From Simmondsia chinensis (lineage: Eukaryota; Streptophyta; Magnoliopsida; Caryophyllales; Simmondsiaceae), in contig JAGTTD010000007.1 in the NCBI GenBank assembly GCA_018398585.1, positions 31,834,911 through 31,898,910 of the forward strand: 64,000 nucleotides of DNA. The letters are read 5' to 3'. The position numbers and the translations under genes are program-made. Shown piece by piece: positions 1 through 28,874 of the stretch. Positions within the stretch are counted from its first letter, which is position 1. The number at the start of each line of letters is the position of its first letter. The notes beneath the pieces were generated by a model. It was given only the letters and a program-made list of their open reading frames with translations. It was not told the DNA's origin and ran no database searches.

Positions 1-549
1 GCGCAAGGCCTCGTATGGCCTCAAACAGGCACCTCGAGCTTGGTTTCATAGGTTTAGCATGTACCTCTACTGTCTGGACTTCTATTGTAGTAAGGCTGAT
101 CCATCCCTTTTCATCAATCGCTCGCCTAATAGCATTGTGTGTCTCTTGTTGTATGTGGATGACATTATCCTTACCGGTTCTAACTCCAATCTACTCCGAC
201 GCCTGCTTCCCTCTCGACTCAGTTTGCTATGAAAGATCTTGGCCCACTTCATTACTTCATTAGCATTAAGACCAAACCAACCAGACATGGCCTTTTTTTC
301 TCTCAACATAAGTACAGCCTCGATTTTCTGAGTAAGCATGACATGCTTGAGGCTAAGCCTGTACAAACTCCCCTACCAGCTCGGGCACAACCATCTGTGG
401 CTGATGGATCTCTCCTACCTAACCCGACCGAGTTCCGTAGTGCGGTGGGTGCGCTTCAGTATCTCACCATGACCCGCCCGGACATTGCTTATGCTGTAAA
501 CCGTGTCTCTCAGTTCATGCACGCTCCCACTACTTCGGACTTCAAATTC
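1..549 (+). pseudogene. Ty1-copia reverse transcriptase fragment (cut by window edge)
   Basis: The plus strand encodes copia reverse-transcriptase blocks in two frames. From base 3 one frame gives SYGLKQAPRAWF and, near 145-175, the catalytic block LLYVDDIILTGS. After a frameshift near 200-230 a second frame gives FAMKDLGPLHYFI, followed by the usual copia connection text (DMLEAKPVQTPLP, GALQYLTMTRPDIAYAVN). The catalytic YVDD is still present. The coding match fades near 549, before any RNase H domain, so the element is 3'-truncated or interrupted there; its 5' part lies outside the window. Family assignment is firm; the lineage within copia is not resolved. Confidence 0.9.
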
Positions 550-586
550 TGGTTTTTGTTCAAACATTTGTTCATGCATTACTGTT

Positions 587-1530
587 GAATTTGTAGTGTT
601 TTAGCCTAAATTAGATGACAAATTGTGGATGTACGCTTTTAGTGCCCCTTGATGTAAATTATGGAATGTTAGTACATGAATATTGAATTCTCAATGACAT
701 CTTTATTTTTAATGGGAATTTGTTGCGACATTCAATATGTCCATGTTTTTCTGTATGTAAAGTTTATACTATATGATTGTACAGGTGCTATAAGAAACAT
801 AAAAATTGTTGTTATACAAATGGATGTACATGTGTCATAAACGGCCAGAAAATTGTCGTCATATTACAAAGACATATAGATAACCGAATTGTCAATATGT
901 TACATGAATGTAAAGATATTTATGAAAAGAACATAGTGCTACATGAATGTGCAGGATCTTAAACGGCGATAAATTTTGTCGTTATAATTGTGTTTGTTGG
1001 TCGAAAGCATTTTTAGCAACGACTTTTGTTGTTGTTAATTATTGAAAAATGCTTTAAAGATGGTCAGCCATTGTTTGCTATTCTTTATCAACGACAGTCT
1101 AGATTGTCATTACTATTTTCTATTATTAGCGCCTAAAATTTTAACGACGGTTTTTGTCGTCGTTAAAACGTTTTCTTTTATGGTGGTAAACATTGTTGGC
1201 ATTATTGACCAACTCTTTAACAAAAGTACCACTTGACGTTAAAGATTTTACTTTTAATGACCACTTGTTCCGTCGTTATTGATTTCATTTTTAACGACGG
1301 GCAAACTATACCATTGTAAATACTTTTTAACAACGGCCAAGTTTAACAGTTGTTGATCCCAAATGTTATTAACGTTTGGCCAAGTTTAGTAGTCATTGAT
1401 CCCAAATATTATTAACGTCAAAAGCGATGGCGGAGATGGACAACGAGAAGAACTAAACAACGGTAAAGGAGGATTTTCACAATGACAATTACTGTCGTTA
1501 TGGACTCTTTATCTTATACCTCTGACATTA
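587..1530. repeat. AACGACGG/CCGTCGTT inverted-unit repeat array, CACTA-like
   Basis: About 0.9 kb holds many short units of the form AACGACGG or AACGGC and their complements. Examples are an imperfect palindrome near 1140-1170 (TTTTAACGACGG then GTCGTCGTTAAAA), and further units near 962, 1015, 1090, 1270, 1297, 1330, 1375 and 1490. Subterminal arrays of this kind are typical of plant CACTA (En/Spm) transposons. A possible CACTA terminus in reverse orientation, TTGTAGTG, sits at about 590-598. I found no transposase and no convincing second terminus, so the class is an inference. No gene is apparent here. Confidence 0.4.
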
Positions 1531-1709
1531 ATAATTTTTACTATGATAAAAAATTAACTCCTAGTTTTTATTGATGGTACGTTGGGTAAAGTTGATTGTT
1601 AGCAGCGCTTGCGAGTTTCTTTTTATCGCGTATAAAAAACAAAAATTAAAAATTAAAAATGAAAAATATATTTTAATAAATTGAATGATTTACGAAAGAG
1701 AGCAAGAAG

Positions 1710-1781
1710 TCCGTTGTCGTCCAGCGGTTAGGATATCTGGCTTTCACCCAGGAGACCCGGGTTCGATTCCCGGCAACGGAA
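1710..1781 (+). tRNA. Nuclear tRNA-Glu (anticodon UUC)
   Basis: A 72-nt cloverleaf with a perfect 7-bp acceptor stem (TCCGTTG with CAACGGA) and discriminator A at 1781. The anticodon stem TCTGG/CCAGG closes the loop CTTTCAC, giving anticodon TTC. The T arm is CCGGG-TTCGATT-CCCGG and contains an intact B box. The D arm carries an A box (GGTTAGG region). There is no intron. It matches the plant nuclear tRNA-Glu consensus, not the plastid trnE. All stems pair, so it looks functional. A T run follows directly, as expected of a pol III gene. Confidence 0.95.
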
Positions 1782-1787
1782 TCCCCC

Positions 1788-1795
1788 TTTTTTTT
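1788..1795 (+). terminator. Pol III T-run terminator of the tRNA-Glu gene
   Basis: Eight consecutive T residues begin seven bases after the tRNA 3' end, which is the normal position and form of an RNA polymerase III terminator. Confidence 0.85.
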
Positions 1796-1951
1796 CACTT
1801 TTTATTATGCTTTTATTTTAATGCCCCCACAAACAAGCCCTACCGCCTTGGGTTGACCCTCTGTTTGGGGCCAGGAAGGAACATGCCTTCTTTTTGAGAC
1901 TGCCCTGGATTTTGACACGTGGCATCTTCCTGTTAAAATACTCAGATTCGG

Positions 1952-2215
1952 CCCCCCCCCCCCCCATCCTGTCTTGTCTCCCCACACTGCCTTTCCCTTT
2001 TTCTCTCTCTCTCTCTCATTCCTTCTCCATTAGCGCCATTCTCTCTCTTACCCTCCTCTTCGCTGACAAGGTCTCTCTCTCTCTCTCGATCGAATTCTGT
2101 GTTTGATTTTCGATTGGATTTCCAAATTGTAATTGGTTTCATTCGATTTTTATTCCAGATTTCTGCGAATTTATTCTTCTTTTTGGCTATTGGTATTTTC
2201 ATTGATCGTTAATTA
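1952..2215 (+). promoter_or_regulatory. CT-rich leader-like stretch, possible PGIC 5' UTR exon
   Basis: After a 14-C run (1952-1965) come two CT microsatellite blocks (about 2000-2020 and 2070-2088) and then T-rich sequence resembling the start of a plant leader intron. CT-rich leaders followed by a 5'-UTR intron are common in plant housekeeping genes. The PGIC start codon at 4017 directly follows an acceptor-like TGCAG, which fits a non-coding first exon here and a leader intron of about 1.9 kb. This is inference; I cannot fix the transcription start or the donor. Confidence 0.3.
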
Positions 2216-2299
2216 TCAAGGAATCAATTGTCGCTAAAGCTTTAGCGGATGCATCAAGGTCCTTGAATATTTTTATACCTCGATATGTCCACTCTTGCT

Positions 2300-4016
2300 A
2301 ATGCCCGTTGTGTTTAAAGCGTGAATATTGCACTATCCCAGCTCATAACTCAGTGCTTAATGATTTTATAGTTAAGACTATGAAGGAGTGCTAATAAGAT
2401 TCGAACTCGTGAATCTTGGTAATAAGGCTCTGATATCATGTCAAAGAACCAACTGTCCTAAAAGATTTAGCTGATGGGTGAAGGTCTATAAATAGTTTTA
2501 TACTCTTGACAGTCTTTTCTGTGTGATGAATCAACGAAAATCGTGTTGATGGAGCCCCTTTGGGATATCTTGTTGATGTACTCAAACACATTGCATGTTA
2601 CTCTATGAGTACAATTGAATTTCAGACCTTTTAGCATTTGTGAGGATTCTCTCATCCTGTTGCTTTCAGTGGTTTCAAAATGTAACTTGATCAAGTCATG
2701 TTGTAATTTATGTATGTGATGACACTAGGTCAGGGTCAGGCGTAATCCCAAGCAATTTTTAGGGGTATAAAGTTTCTTATTTATTTTTGCAATGATTGTT
2801 TAAATATCAATTATTAACAATATTAATATAAGCTGTATGGTTAAAATTTTTATAGTTTATTATATTATTGTTTATGTTGTTAAAAGAAATGTTATATATA
2901 AAGGACCTCACTTAAAATATTCGTTTTGAGCCCCAAGACATCTAACTTGAGGTTACAATCCCACTCAATTCAGACTGATCGGATAACCCATTGAGCTGAC
3001 GTTTTAATTTCCTCACTGTCGGCTGTCTTTTTAATTTTCTGAACTTTTGTGATCAAGATCTAAATGAGTGATCATATAATTATATCAAGTACTAGCGAAT
3101 TTCACTCAGACAAAAAGATCCAAAAACTGCATTTTAAATGCCATACAACATAAATAAGCAAGGAATGAAAAATTGAATGAGACGTGGGGAATTGAAAATT
3201 AGTTGACTTGTATTGCTAATTTTTAAATACGGCTGCTATAGCTTAAAAAAAATTAAAAGGTGAATCCCAAATGAGATCCCAGTCGGATATGGGTCTGATA
3301 TAGATCGGGTTAGAAGTCAACCGTTGCCCGATTTTCGTTTGTTGTATTCTTTTACTTTTGGCTTGGATTGAATCCCATCTATAGTCATGTATGTTTCTTC
3401 TTTCTTGTACTTCGTTTCCTTGCATTGCTTTTTGCTTCTTGCTTCCGTATATAAATATAGGGAAGATAAACTTTTACTTGTTATTTACATGTTTTTGAAG
3501 AAAAGTACCAAATGTCCACGTTTGAATTCCAATGTGCAGGCCGATTGAGACAGTAGTGATTATGAGGAAAAAAAGAAGCCTTTTTATCTTAAGATTATTC
3601 GTTTATCAGTTGAAAGTGTAGATTTTTAGTTACTTGCAACTAATCATGGTATATATAGAATGCGCTGAACTGAGACAAAGCCTGATTACTCGCTGATTTT
3701 CTCTTCCCTCAAAGGAAAAAGGAAATAAGGAAGAAAAATATAAGCCCAGTTCAAAAGTTAAAACAAACCATATAACACAATGTTTGGACTTCTAATCTTG
3801 CTGAGTACATGGAGTGTAGTAATAGAAGTCATAGCTCAGATGTTCTAAATATCAAACGTCATCAAGGCGAGGGAGATGTTCATCTGATGGATTATAGCAA
3901 GGGTGAGGTGGGTGGGGAGGCGTTATTGTTGTTTAAATTGTTATTGTTCACGACTCTTTAATCCATTGCAGTTTGAGTTGGAAAAATGAGCTGATATTGA
4001 GATGATGTGAATGCAG
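2300..4016. other. PGIC upstream region without a recognisable gene
   Basis: About 1.7 kb of AT-rich DNA. A tRNA-like dispersed repeat (minus orientation) lies at about 2385-2500 and is listed separately. The remainder, including the open stretch at 3243-3425 on the minus strand, shows no domain, no tRNA and no clear transposon ends. It may contain the PGIC promoter and leader intron. Confidence 0.5.
2385..2500 (-). repeat. tRNA-like SINE-type repeat, copy 1
   Basis: Read on the minus strand, this stretch holds TTGGTTCTTTGACATGATAT, then CAGAGCC and CACGAGTTCGAATC. The first resembles a pol III A box and the last a B box. Related text recurs in the first intron of the dUTPase gene (about 34235-34535). 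The dispersed, degenerate tRNA-like form suggests an old SINE. I did not identify the family or a target-site duplication. Confidence 0.45.
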
Positions 4017-23023
<19,007 letters not shown>

Positions 23024-23320
23024 CTGCGGCCTGTTCTTCATCATCTCTGTTTGTGGTGACAGAAGAACTTTGACTCTTTTTTTTGTGTCAAATATCGAAG
23101 TCAGAAGAACTGGCCCTTTTTTTTTTTTGTGTGCGTGTCAAATATCAAAGTCTAAGAATAAGTCTTTTGTGAGGCCATGGATTTGGTACCAACGGAGCTT
23201 ATATAGCCAGTTCATAACCTAATGTATTTGGTAAAGTTGCAGATTTACTGGTTTTTCTTCCATGTATTTATGAGTTTGGATAATGAAAATGCAGAACACC
23301 CATGCCTTTTTTGTGCCCAA
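23024..23320 (+). other. PGIC 3' UTR region with an internal direct repeat
   Basis: Follows the PGIC stop TAG (23021-23023). Two related copies of a roughly 45-bp unit (AGAAGAACTTTGACTC, T run, GTGTCAAATATCGAAGTC; then AGAAGAACTGG, T run, GTGTCAAATATCAAAGTC) lie at about 23062-23152. T-rich sequence and ATGTATTTATGAG-type text near 23260 would suit a polyadenylation region, but I cannot place the cleavage site. Confidence 0.5.
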
Positions 23321-23339
23321 TTTGCATGTTATCTATAGC

Positions 23340-24048
23340 GCAATGTAGTAAATAAGCGAAGTTGGAGTTCATCAAACTCAAAGGGTCGGCTCAAATGTTT
23401 TGCTGGAGTCTCACCAAGTCTAGAGACTTTAAGCACAAAGTTGCTCAGCTTGCTTCTGTTTGAGCTTGAATTCGAGTTAAGTCTCATTTGGGTTTATTTT
23501 GGCTTGAATTCAGCTCCATTGGACTCATGCCTGATCCATTCAGGCTTAAATTGGGCTTGTTTGAACATATTTAGGTGGATTATCTACGTGTGATTGACTC
23601 ATTTAAATCTACAATTGCTGAGGGGCTTTTGGCAGCGGCTCAGCTTTGCTTTACCTGAATGAGTCAGTTCAACTTGACTCAAAACTAAAATCCAGTGATT
23701 TTTTTAGGAAGTTGTTATTGTCAAGGTAAAAATTATTATTGTCAGAGTAATAAAGTAACTTACAAACAATGAGTGCCACAAAATTGTTTTAAAAGGTACA
23801 ATGTTGCTCTGACAATAGCATTACTCCTCTTTTAAACTAAATAATCCAGCTTGTGGTTTCTAGCTGGGCTTATTTTACATGCCTAGTGCAATGTAAGGTA
23901 CAACTTCTAGTTGGGAAATGATTCCTCAAAAGTAACATGTCAGCTTTGGTCCCACTTTTCAAACATAGTCTCTTTTATCTTTATTATTGGGAACAAAAAT
24001 CCAGCAAGTGTTGCTGATATTTGGCACCAGGATTGATATACATTTCTG
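23340..24048. other. Gene-free stretch, GAGCTTGAATT/GACTCAA repetitive text
   Basis: About 0.7 kb without a gene. From 23360 to 23690 the sequence repeats words such as GGCTCAAATG, GAGCTTGAATTC and GACTCA, resembling the interior of a hAT-type MITE, but I could not define its ends. A short inverted repeat around 23738-23830 (ATTGTCAGAGTAAT against TGCTCTGACAATAG) may be another small MITE. Confidence 0.4.
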
Positions 24049-24307
24049 GACCTAAGAGGGTGCCAAAATGCAAGCATCAAATTCCACTAGAATTTTAAAA
24101 TTAAGCGTACTTGGGTGAGAGTAGTACCAAGATAGGTGACCTCCTGGAAAGTCCTCGTGTTCCACCCCTTAGGTTGGGGGTTCTCGGAAACAGCCTCACT
24201 TCAGGGTAACACCCTGAAGGAGAAAGGCTGCATACATCTACCCCTCTCCCTCTGACCCTGCTTAGGCGGGAGCCCTTAGGGCATTAGAAATATTGCTTTT
24301 TTTTTTT
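24049..24307 (+). mobile_element. SINE with a 5S rRNA-derived head and RTE LINE tail, copy 1
   Basis: Bases 24058-24169 align along the length of 5S rRNA. The pol III internal control region is recognisable: TTAAGCGTACTTGGG (A-box region), AGTAGTACCAAGATAGGTGA (intermediate element) and ACCTCCTGGAAAGTCCTCGT (C box). Differences are mostly C-to-T or G-to-A, with about 8 bp lost in the first half. From 24171 the sequence becomes the RTE LINE 3' UTR (TTGGGGGTTCTCGGAAACAG, CACCCTGAAGG, GGCGGGAGCCCTTAG), ending in a T run. A 13-bp target duplication with one mismatch, ATATACATTTCTG (24036-24048) and ATGTACATTTCTG (24308-24320), supports retroposition as one unit. Confidence 0.85.
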
Positions 24308-24609
24308 ATGTACATTTCTGATTTAACACTGATATTTCAATTTACATTTGCAAAAAAGGACCTGGAATTTAGTTCTTCCATGATCAAATTGACCTTATAT
24401 TATATCAATGCAAAATCCTAATGCTATTGACTAGAATTGATGCATCTTCATTTTTGTTCGTCTTTGTAGCAATTTCACCTTGTCTTCTGTAAGAAGGTTC
24501 TCTCGCAGAACACTTTAAAGGTGACCAATTTTTGCCCCAAAAATAGTATGTCCTTTCATTTTCTTCATCTTTGCTTGTATTTATATTTGGATTCCATAAA
24601 ATACTGTTC

Positions 24610-24745
24610 TTTCTAGGGTTTGAGACCCCTTGGAAACAACCTCTCTACAAGCCTTGTAGGGTAAGGTTGCGTACATCTTACCCTTCTCACACTCTGCTTT
24701 GATAGATGCCTCTTTGAGGGACTGAATTGTTGTTGATGCTTGCAT
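24610..24745 (+). mobile_element. Au-like SINE or RTE 3' tail fragment
   Basis: Contains GAGACCCCTTGGAAACAACC, GTAAGGTTGCGTACATCTTA and a TTGTTGTTG-like end near 24728-24738. This matches the shared 3' region of Au SINEs and RTE LINEs. The 5' part lacks a clear tRNA or 5S head, so SINE and truncated LINE cannot be told apart. Confidence 0.5.
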
Positions 24746-25281
24746 TTATAACAATTTCATTCTTTTTTTCTTGAAGTTGTTTAACTTGATCAATTTGCAC
24801 ACACCACCAAATCCAATAGTGCCTCTCTAAGTCTATTATTTTGAAAAGAGAGGCATAGGAAAGATAGCTAAAAACAAATGCATAACTAACACAACAATTT
24901 ATACACCTTATCTTAACATACTAAGCGTGAGTTTAATTGAGCTTATTTGCAGCTTAAAGTCGTAAAAAAACTCTATTTGATCGTAAAGTCCAAGTTTGGT
25001 TTAAAAAAAGTGGATCTTATGTTATCTTTTTAATATCTTGTTACCCAGTTATTTTATCTTTTTAACTGTTACTCATCGTTTGCTGCCTCTTCTTTGCGCG
25101 AAACAAACCAACGATTGCAGAAAACCAATTTCAGCAGTTCCGCACTAGCAGACGAAGAGGATTTTGGTTAATTTTGTATTATTCTTAACTTTTGAGCATT
25201 TGATAGTCACATACTTCAGTTTTTGCATCAAACCTGCTCTAATTAGATACAAAAAGGTTGGATTGTTCTTCCATATTTGTA

Positions 25282-25765
25282 TTATCCTAACATTATTACA
25301 CCCTGAACTTCATCAGGTATCTCAACTTTTGAAGTAGTTATGTCAGCTAAAACCTTATGGAATTCATCTATGTTATCCTTAAGAAGTCTATTCTCATCCA
25401 TTTTACAAGTGTAGAATCTTTCCATGTAAAATACCCTATTAGCTAGTGATTTAAAAGCATATAACTCTTCTAACTTAGACCATACAGCAAAGGCACTTTT
25501 TTCACCAAAAACTTTAGCAAAAATAGTATTAGTAAGGCATAGAAGGATGTTACCACGTGCCACAGCTTCAATGTTAGCTTTCTCTGTCTATAAGACTCGC
25601 TGGCTTGTCCTTCTCCAGTAGTATCGCAGAACTAGCCCCAATGACATTAGTAGGGCCTTGACCTGGACATTCCAGAGTTCAAAATCGTTCCTACCATCAA
25701 ACTTCTCTATGTCGATCTTAACCACACCTATCTCACAAAATTTTGCTTGCAACCGTGGCTCTGAT
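25282..25765 (-). pseudogene. Ty1-copia gag fragment
   Basis: The minus strand encodes the copia gag N terminus (IEKFDGRNDFELWNVQVKAL) and, in the next frame, gag text AVWSKLEELYAFKSLANR. A primer-binding site TGGTATCAGAGCC (minus strand, about 25753-25766) precedes it. A frameshift near 25580 splits the gene, and nothing recognisable follows beyond about 25282, so the rest of the element is deleted. Confidence 0.88.
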
Positions 25766-25770
25766 ACCAC

Positions 25771-26110
25771 TTGTTAGCGTTATTTGTGAGTTAACTTCAG
25801 TTAAGTTAGGTATAACTCGCAAAAATCAAAAAACAAATTACAGACACAAGATCTCAACTATTAAGTGGAAAAATCAAAGCAAAGAACACTAGATCACCAA
25901 GGATTTTTACGAGATTCAAACCCTAACTAGTCATAGTCCTCGACTCCCTAATCTTAGAGAGATCTCTACTATTAATGATAATTATTACAAGTTTAGACTG
26001 ATTACAACTTGAATGAAGACTAATACAATACAAGAACTCAAAATACATACTCAAATTTGGCTTCCTGGTTAAAAACCTAAAGAACACCCTAAATACAAAG
26101 GACACCTCAC
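25771..26110 (-). repeat. Copia LTR associated with the gag fragment
   Basis: The plus strand starts TGTTAGCG at 25771, directly next to the primer-binding site, so on the minus strand the LTR ends CGCTAACA. The far end is not fixed because no partner LTR is in the window; 26110 is an estimate. Confidence 0.55.
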
Positions 26111-26266
26111 CAATAGCTTGAATATTTAAGGATCTTGGCTCACGAGTTTGGAACCTTCATAAAAATGGCTCAAACGTGTGATTTTAAGGTTAGGGTTTCA
26201 TGATTAGAAACGTGGCAGAGAAAACTAGAAGAGAAAGGGGAGAGCATAGATGGAAATGAACCAACT

Positions 26267-27191
26267 GTGGGATTCCCTGCTCGACTACTCACTTCTTCTG
26301 GGCTTCTGTGAGATTCTCGGGTCTCAACCATTATTGAAGGTGATCAATGGAGATTTCCACAGGGTTGTTCGAAGCTCCGATCCATATGCAACACGATTGT
26401 TTTCAACCCTCGGGTTGGTGTGGCGGATTGTATCCGGTGGTTGGGTGAACCTTTGGGGAAATTCACCACCAAGTCCGTTTGGGAGATGTTGCAGAGCAGG
26501 AGAGAGGAGAACACTATTCATCACCTTCTTTGGTTTCAGATACATATATCAAGACACTCCTTCCTTCAATGGCTCGCTTCTGGGAAGGGGCTTTGAACTC
26601 GGGACCGACTTCTGCTCTTCGGATCACCAGGGGTTCAGAGTGTTTGTGTTCTCTGCGACTTTGCTGATAAGGCTCATGAGCACTTCTTCGCTTATGCCTT
26701 TTCTACCTCGGTCTAGAGCTCCATCGTTCCGAATACATCCATTGCTTGGCCTACCCTTCCTTGGGACGATCTCGTTACTTGGACTACTCAGCACTTTAGG
26801 GGACGAGAGATTGGCAGTATCATAGCTCGACTCTGCCTCTCTGCGACCGTGTATACTCTCTGGTACGAGCACAACCTTCGAGTACAGCGTTCACAATCCA
26901 GATCAATTGCGGCCATGCGAGAGGAGATTACGGGTTTGGTCAGAAGCCGCTTACTAGCTGCTCCTTCGTTCAGAGGACCTCATCGCCATGCGTCCTTGCT
27001 TCGGCAATGGGGCTTTGAGTATTAGTTCTTCTTTGTTTTCTTAGTTTTACTTCGGTTGCTTATCATATGGACTTTGTCTTAACCATGTTTTGACATTGTT
27101 TCATCTTTGTAGGCTTCGGCCGTGTAGTTGTACTATTTTTCTTTCATCTATATACTTTGATAACTTACCCAAAAAAAAAAAGAAAAAAAAA
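26267..27191 (+). mobile_element. L1-type LINE, 5'-truncated, exact TSD and poly(A)
   Basis: From about 26445 one plus frame encodes the C-terminal zinc-binding RT region of plant L1 LINEs (KFTTKSVWEMLQSRREENTI, then HHLLWFQIHISRHSFLQWLA, and the C-x2-C core VCVLCDFADKAHEHFF). Nonsense changes occur near 26590 and 26715. The last coding text ends near 27020. It ends in an A-rich tail (27169-27191). A perfect 15-bp target duplication, GGAAATGAACCAACT, sits at 26252-26266 and 27192-27206. The longest open frame here (from 26250) is in the wrong frame and is a shadow. Confidence 0.9.
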
Positions 27192-27431
27192 GGAAATGAA
27201 CCAACTACCTCAACAATCCCTATTTTCGGTTTATATACTTCCCAAGTCTCTATCCATGTGCATCCCTAAAAGCCTCATCATTGTTGTTCGTTAGCTTTAA
27301 TCCAACGACTGATAAAAGCACCAAAGAAACATAATGTGACGCCTTAATCGGGTGATATGCATCCAGGAAAGCACAGCTGAGATGAAAGCATGGGAAAGCT
27401 TCTTTAAGAAGCTTTGTAGTACAACACCAAG

Positions 27432-27684
27432 TGTAGTACACCAATTGTGGTTGTAACCAAGAATTAGGGTTAGGTTTTTGATAGAACAGAAATAGAGCGA
27501 GATGAGAGAAAGAATTAGAGGAGATAGAGGGGAGAGAGAGAGAGATGAGATGGGAAGTACTTTTTTCATTAACCTTCAACTGAATACAATTCCTTCTATT
27601 TATACTACTAGATTTACTAATGACTTTTATTACATGAATGAAATTCTGTACTATTAATTGACTAACGTATTATTATACGCATCA
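27432..27684 (-). repeat. Chromovirus 3' LTR
   Basis: Shares CCAATTGTGGTTGTAACCAA, a GAGAGA-rich block, TTCACTAACCTTCAACTGAA-like text and the end TTATTATACGCATCA with the partner LTR at 32254-32502. The first bases differ (TGTAGTACACC against TGTTACAACC). Confidence 0.9.
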
Positions 27685-27713
27685 TTACCCCCCGGATGAG
27701 AACTTCCTTGTCC

Positions 27714-28871
27714 TCAAGGAAGAAAGGTAGGATAACGAAGACGTAACTCGTGGTAGTCTTCCCAAGTGGCTTTTTCGACTGCGTGATTCTTCCACTTGAC
27801 TAAAATCTGGGTGGCAGCGGCAATTCGACGCTTAACGAGCCGGCAATCCAAAACAGCCTCAGGACCCCATTGATTGCTTGGTAAGTGAGGAAGAACGCTC
27901 GGGTGCCCCTCCGTGACCGTACCCACTTGCCAGCGCAACTGCGAAACATGAAAAGTAGGATGAACTTTAACATTCGAAGGAAAATCAAGGGTGTAAGCGA
28001 CCGGACCCACTTTCGCAATGATACAATAAGGACCATAAAACTTCGCTGCCAATTTCATATTCGAACGCGTGTGAACGGAAGATTGATGATAACGTTGAAG
28101 TTTCAAAAACACCTAGTCCCCTACCGCAAACTATCGCTCCGAACGGTGGGCATCCGCAAGCTATTTCATACAGACCTGTGCGCGGGATAAATGGTGCTTG
28201 AGTAACTAGACAGCTTCCTCCCGAGCCACCAAACTGCGGTCCAATGCCTGTACCTCAATTTCACCCGGAATATACGAAATATGAAGAAGGGGGGTTGTCC
28301 ATACAAAATCTCGTACGGGGTCGATTGAATAGTCGAATGGAAAGACGTGTTATGTGGTCCATGACGAAGGCATATCACAACAAAAACAACGTAAATACGT
28401 CTCAAGACTACGGTTAACCACTTCGATTTGCTCGTCGGTTTGAGGATGATACCCCGAAGACATGTGTAAATCGACACCCAATACACGGAATAACTCCTTC
28501 CAGAAAAGACTAAGGAATACCGAATCCCGATCCGAAACAATTTCCCGTGGGAGTCCATGTAAACGAAAAACAGAGTCCAAAAATACTCAAGCAATGATCG
28601 GAGCCAAATATGGATGTGTGAGTGGCATGAAATGGGCATACTTGCTCAAACGGTCCACCACGACGAAAAGCAAGTCACGACCATGAGACCACGGTAACCC
28701 GTCAATAAAGTCCATGGAGATGGAGCTCCAAACTGTTTCCGGAATCTGTAAAGGCTGCAACAACCCGGGGTATGCGGCATTGTCGGACTTACAACGTTGG
28801 CATATCGTGCACTCAGAAATGAACTTGTGAACATTACGACGCATACCCTTCCAATAGAAAACACTACTCAA
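27714..28871 (-). pseudogene. Chromovirus integrase and chromodomain-like C terminus
   Basis: On the minus strand: the integrase zinc-binding end (FISECTICQRCK) near 28830, core DDE blocks (SSISMDFIDGLPW near 28720; EIVSDRDSVFLS near 28540; SSGYHPQTDEQIEVVNRSLE near 28430), the GPY/F-like block FYGPYCIIAKVG near 28010, and a chromodomain-like tail ILVKWKNHAVEKATWEDY near 27770. Frameshifts and stops near 28590, 28330 and 28120 split the frame, so no integrase can be made. Confidence 0.9.
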
Positions 28872-28874
28872 TTT

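Noticed and set aside
1685..1897. Open frame across the tRNA gene
   Set aside because: It is explained by the intact tRNA-Glu; no protein domain is visible.
24058..24169. A 5S rRNA gene or Cassandra-type TRIM LTR
   Set aside because: The copy is diverged, lacks tandem neighbours, is joined to an RTE tail, and is flanked by a SINE-like target duplication rather than LTR sequence; Cassandra remains the main alternative to test.
26250..26825. A 191-residue open frame on the plus strand
   Set aside because: It lies over an L1 LINE, whose real coding text is in another plus frame; this frame has no domain.
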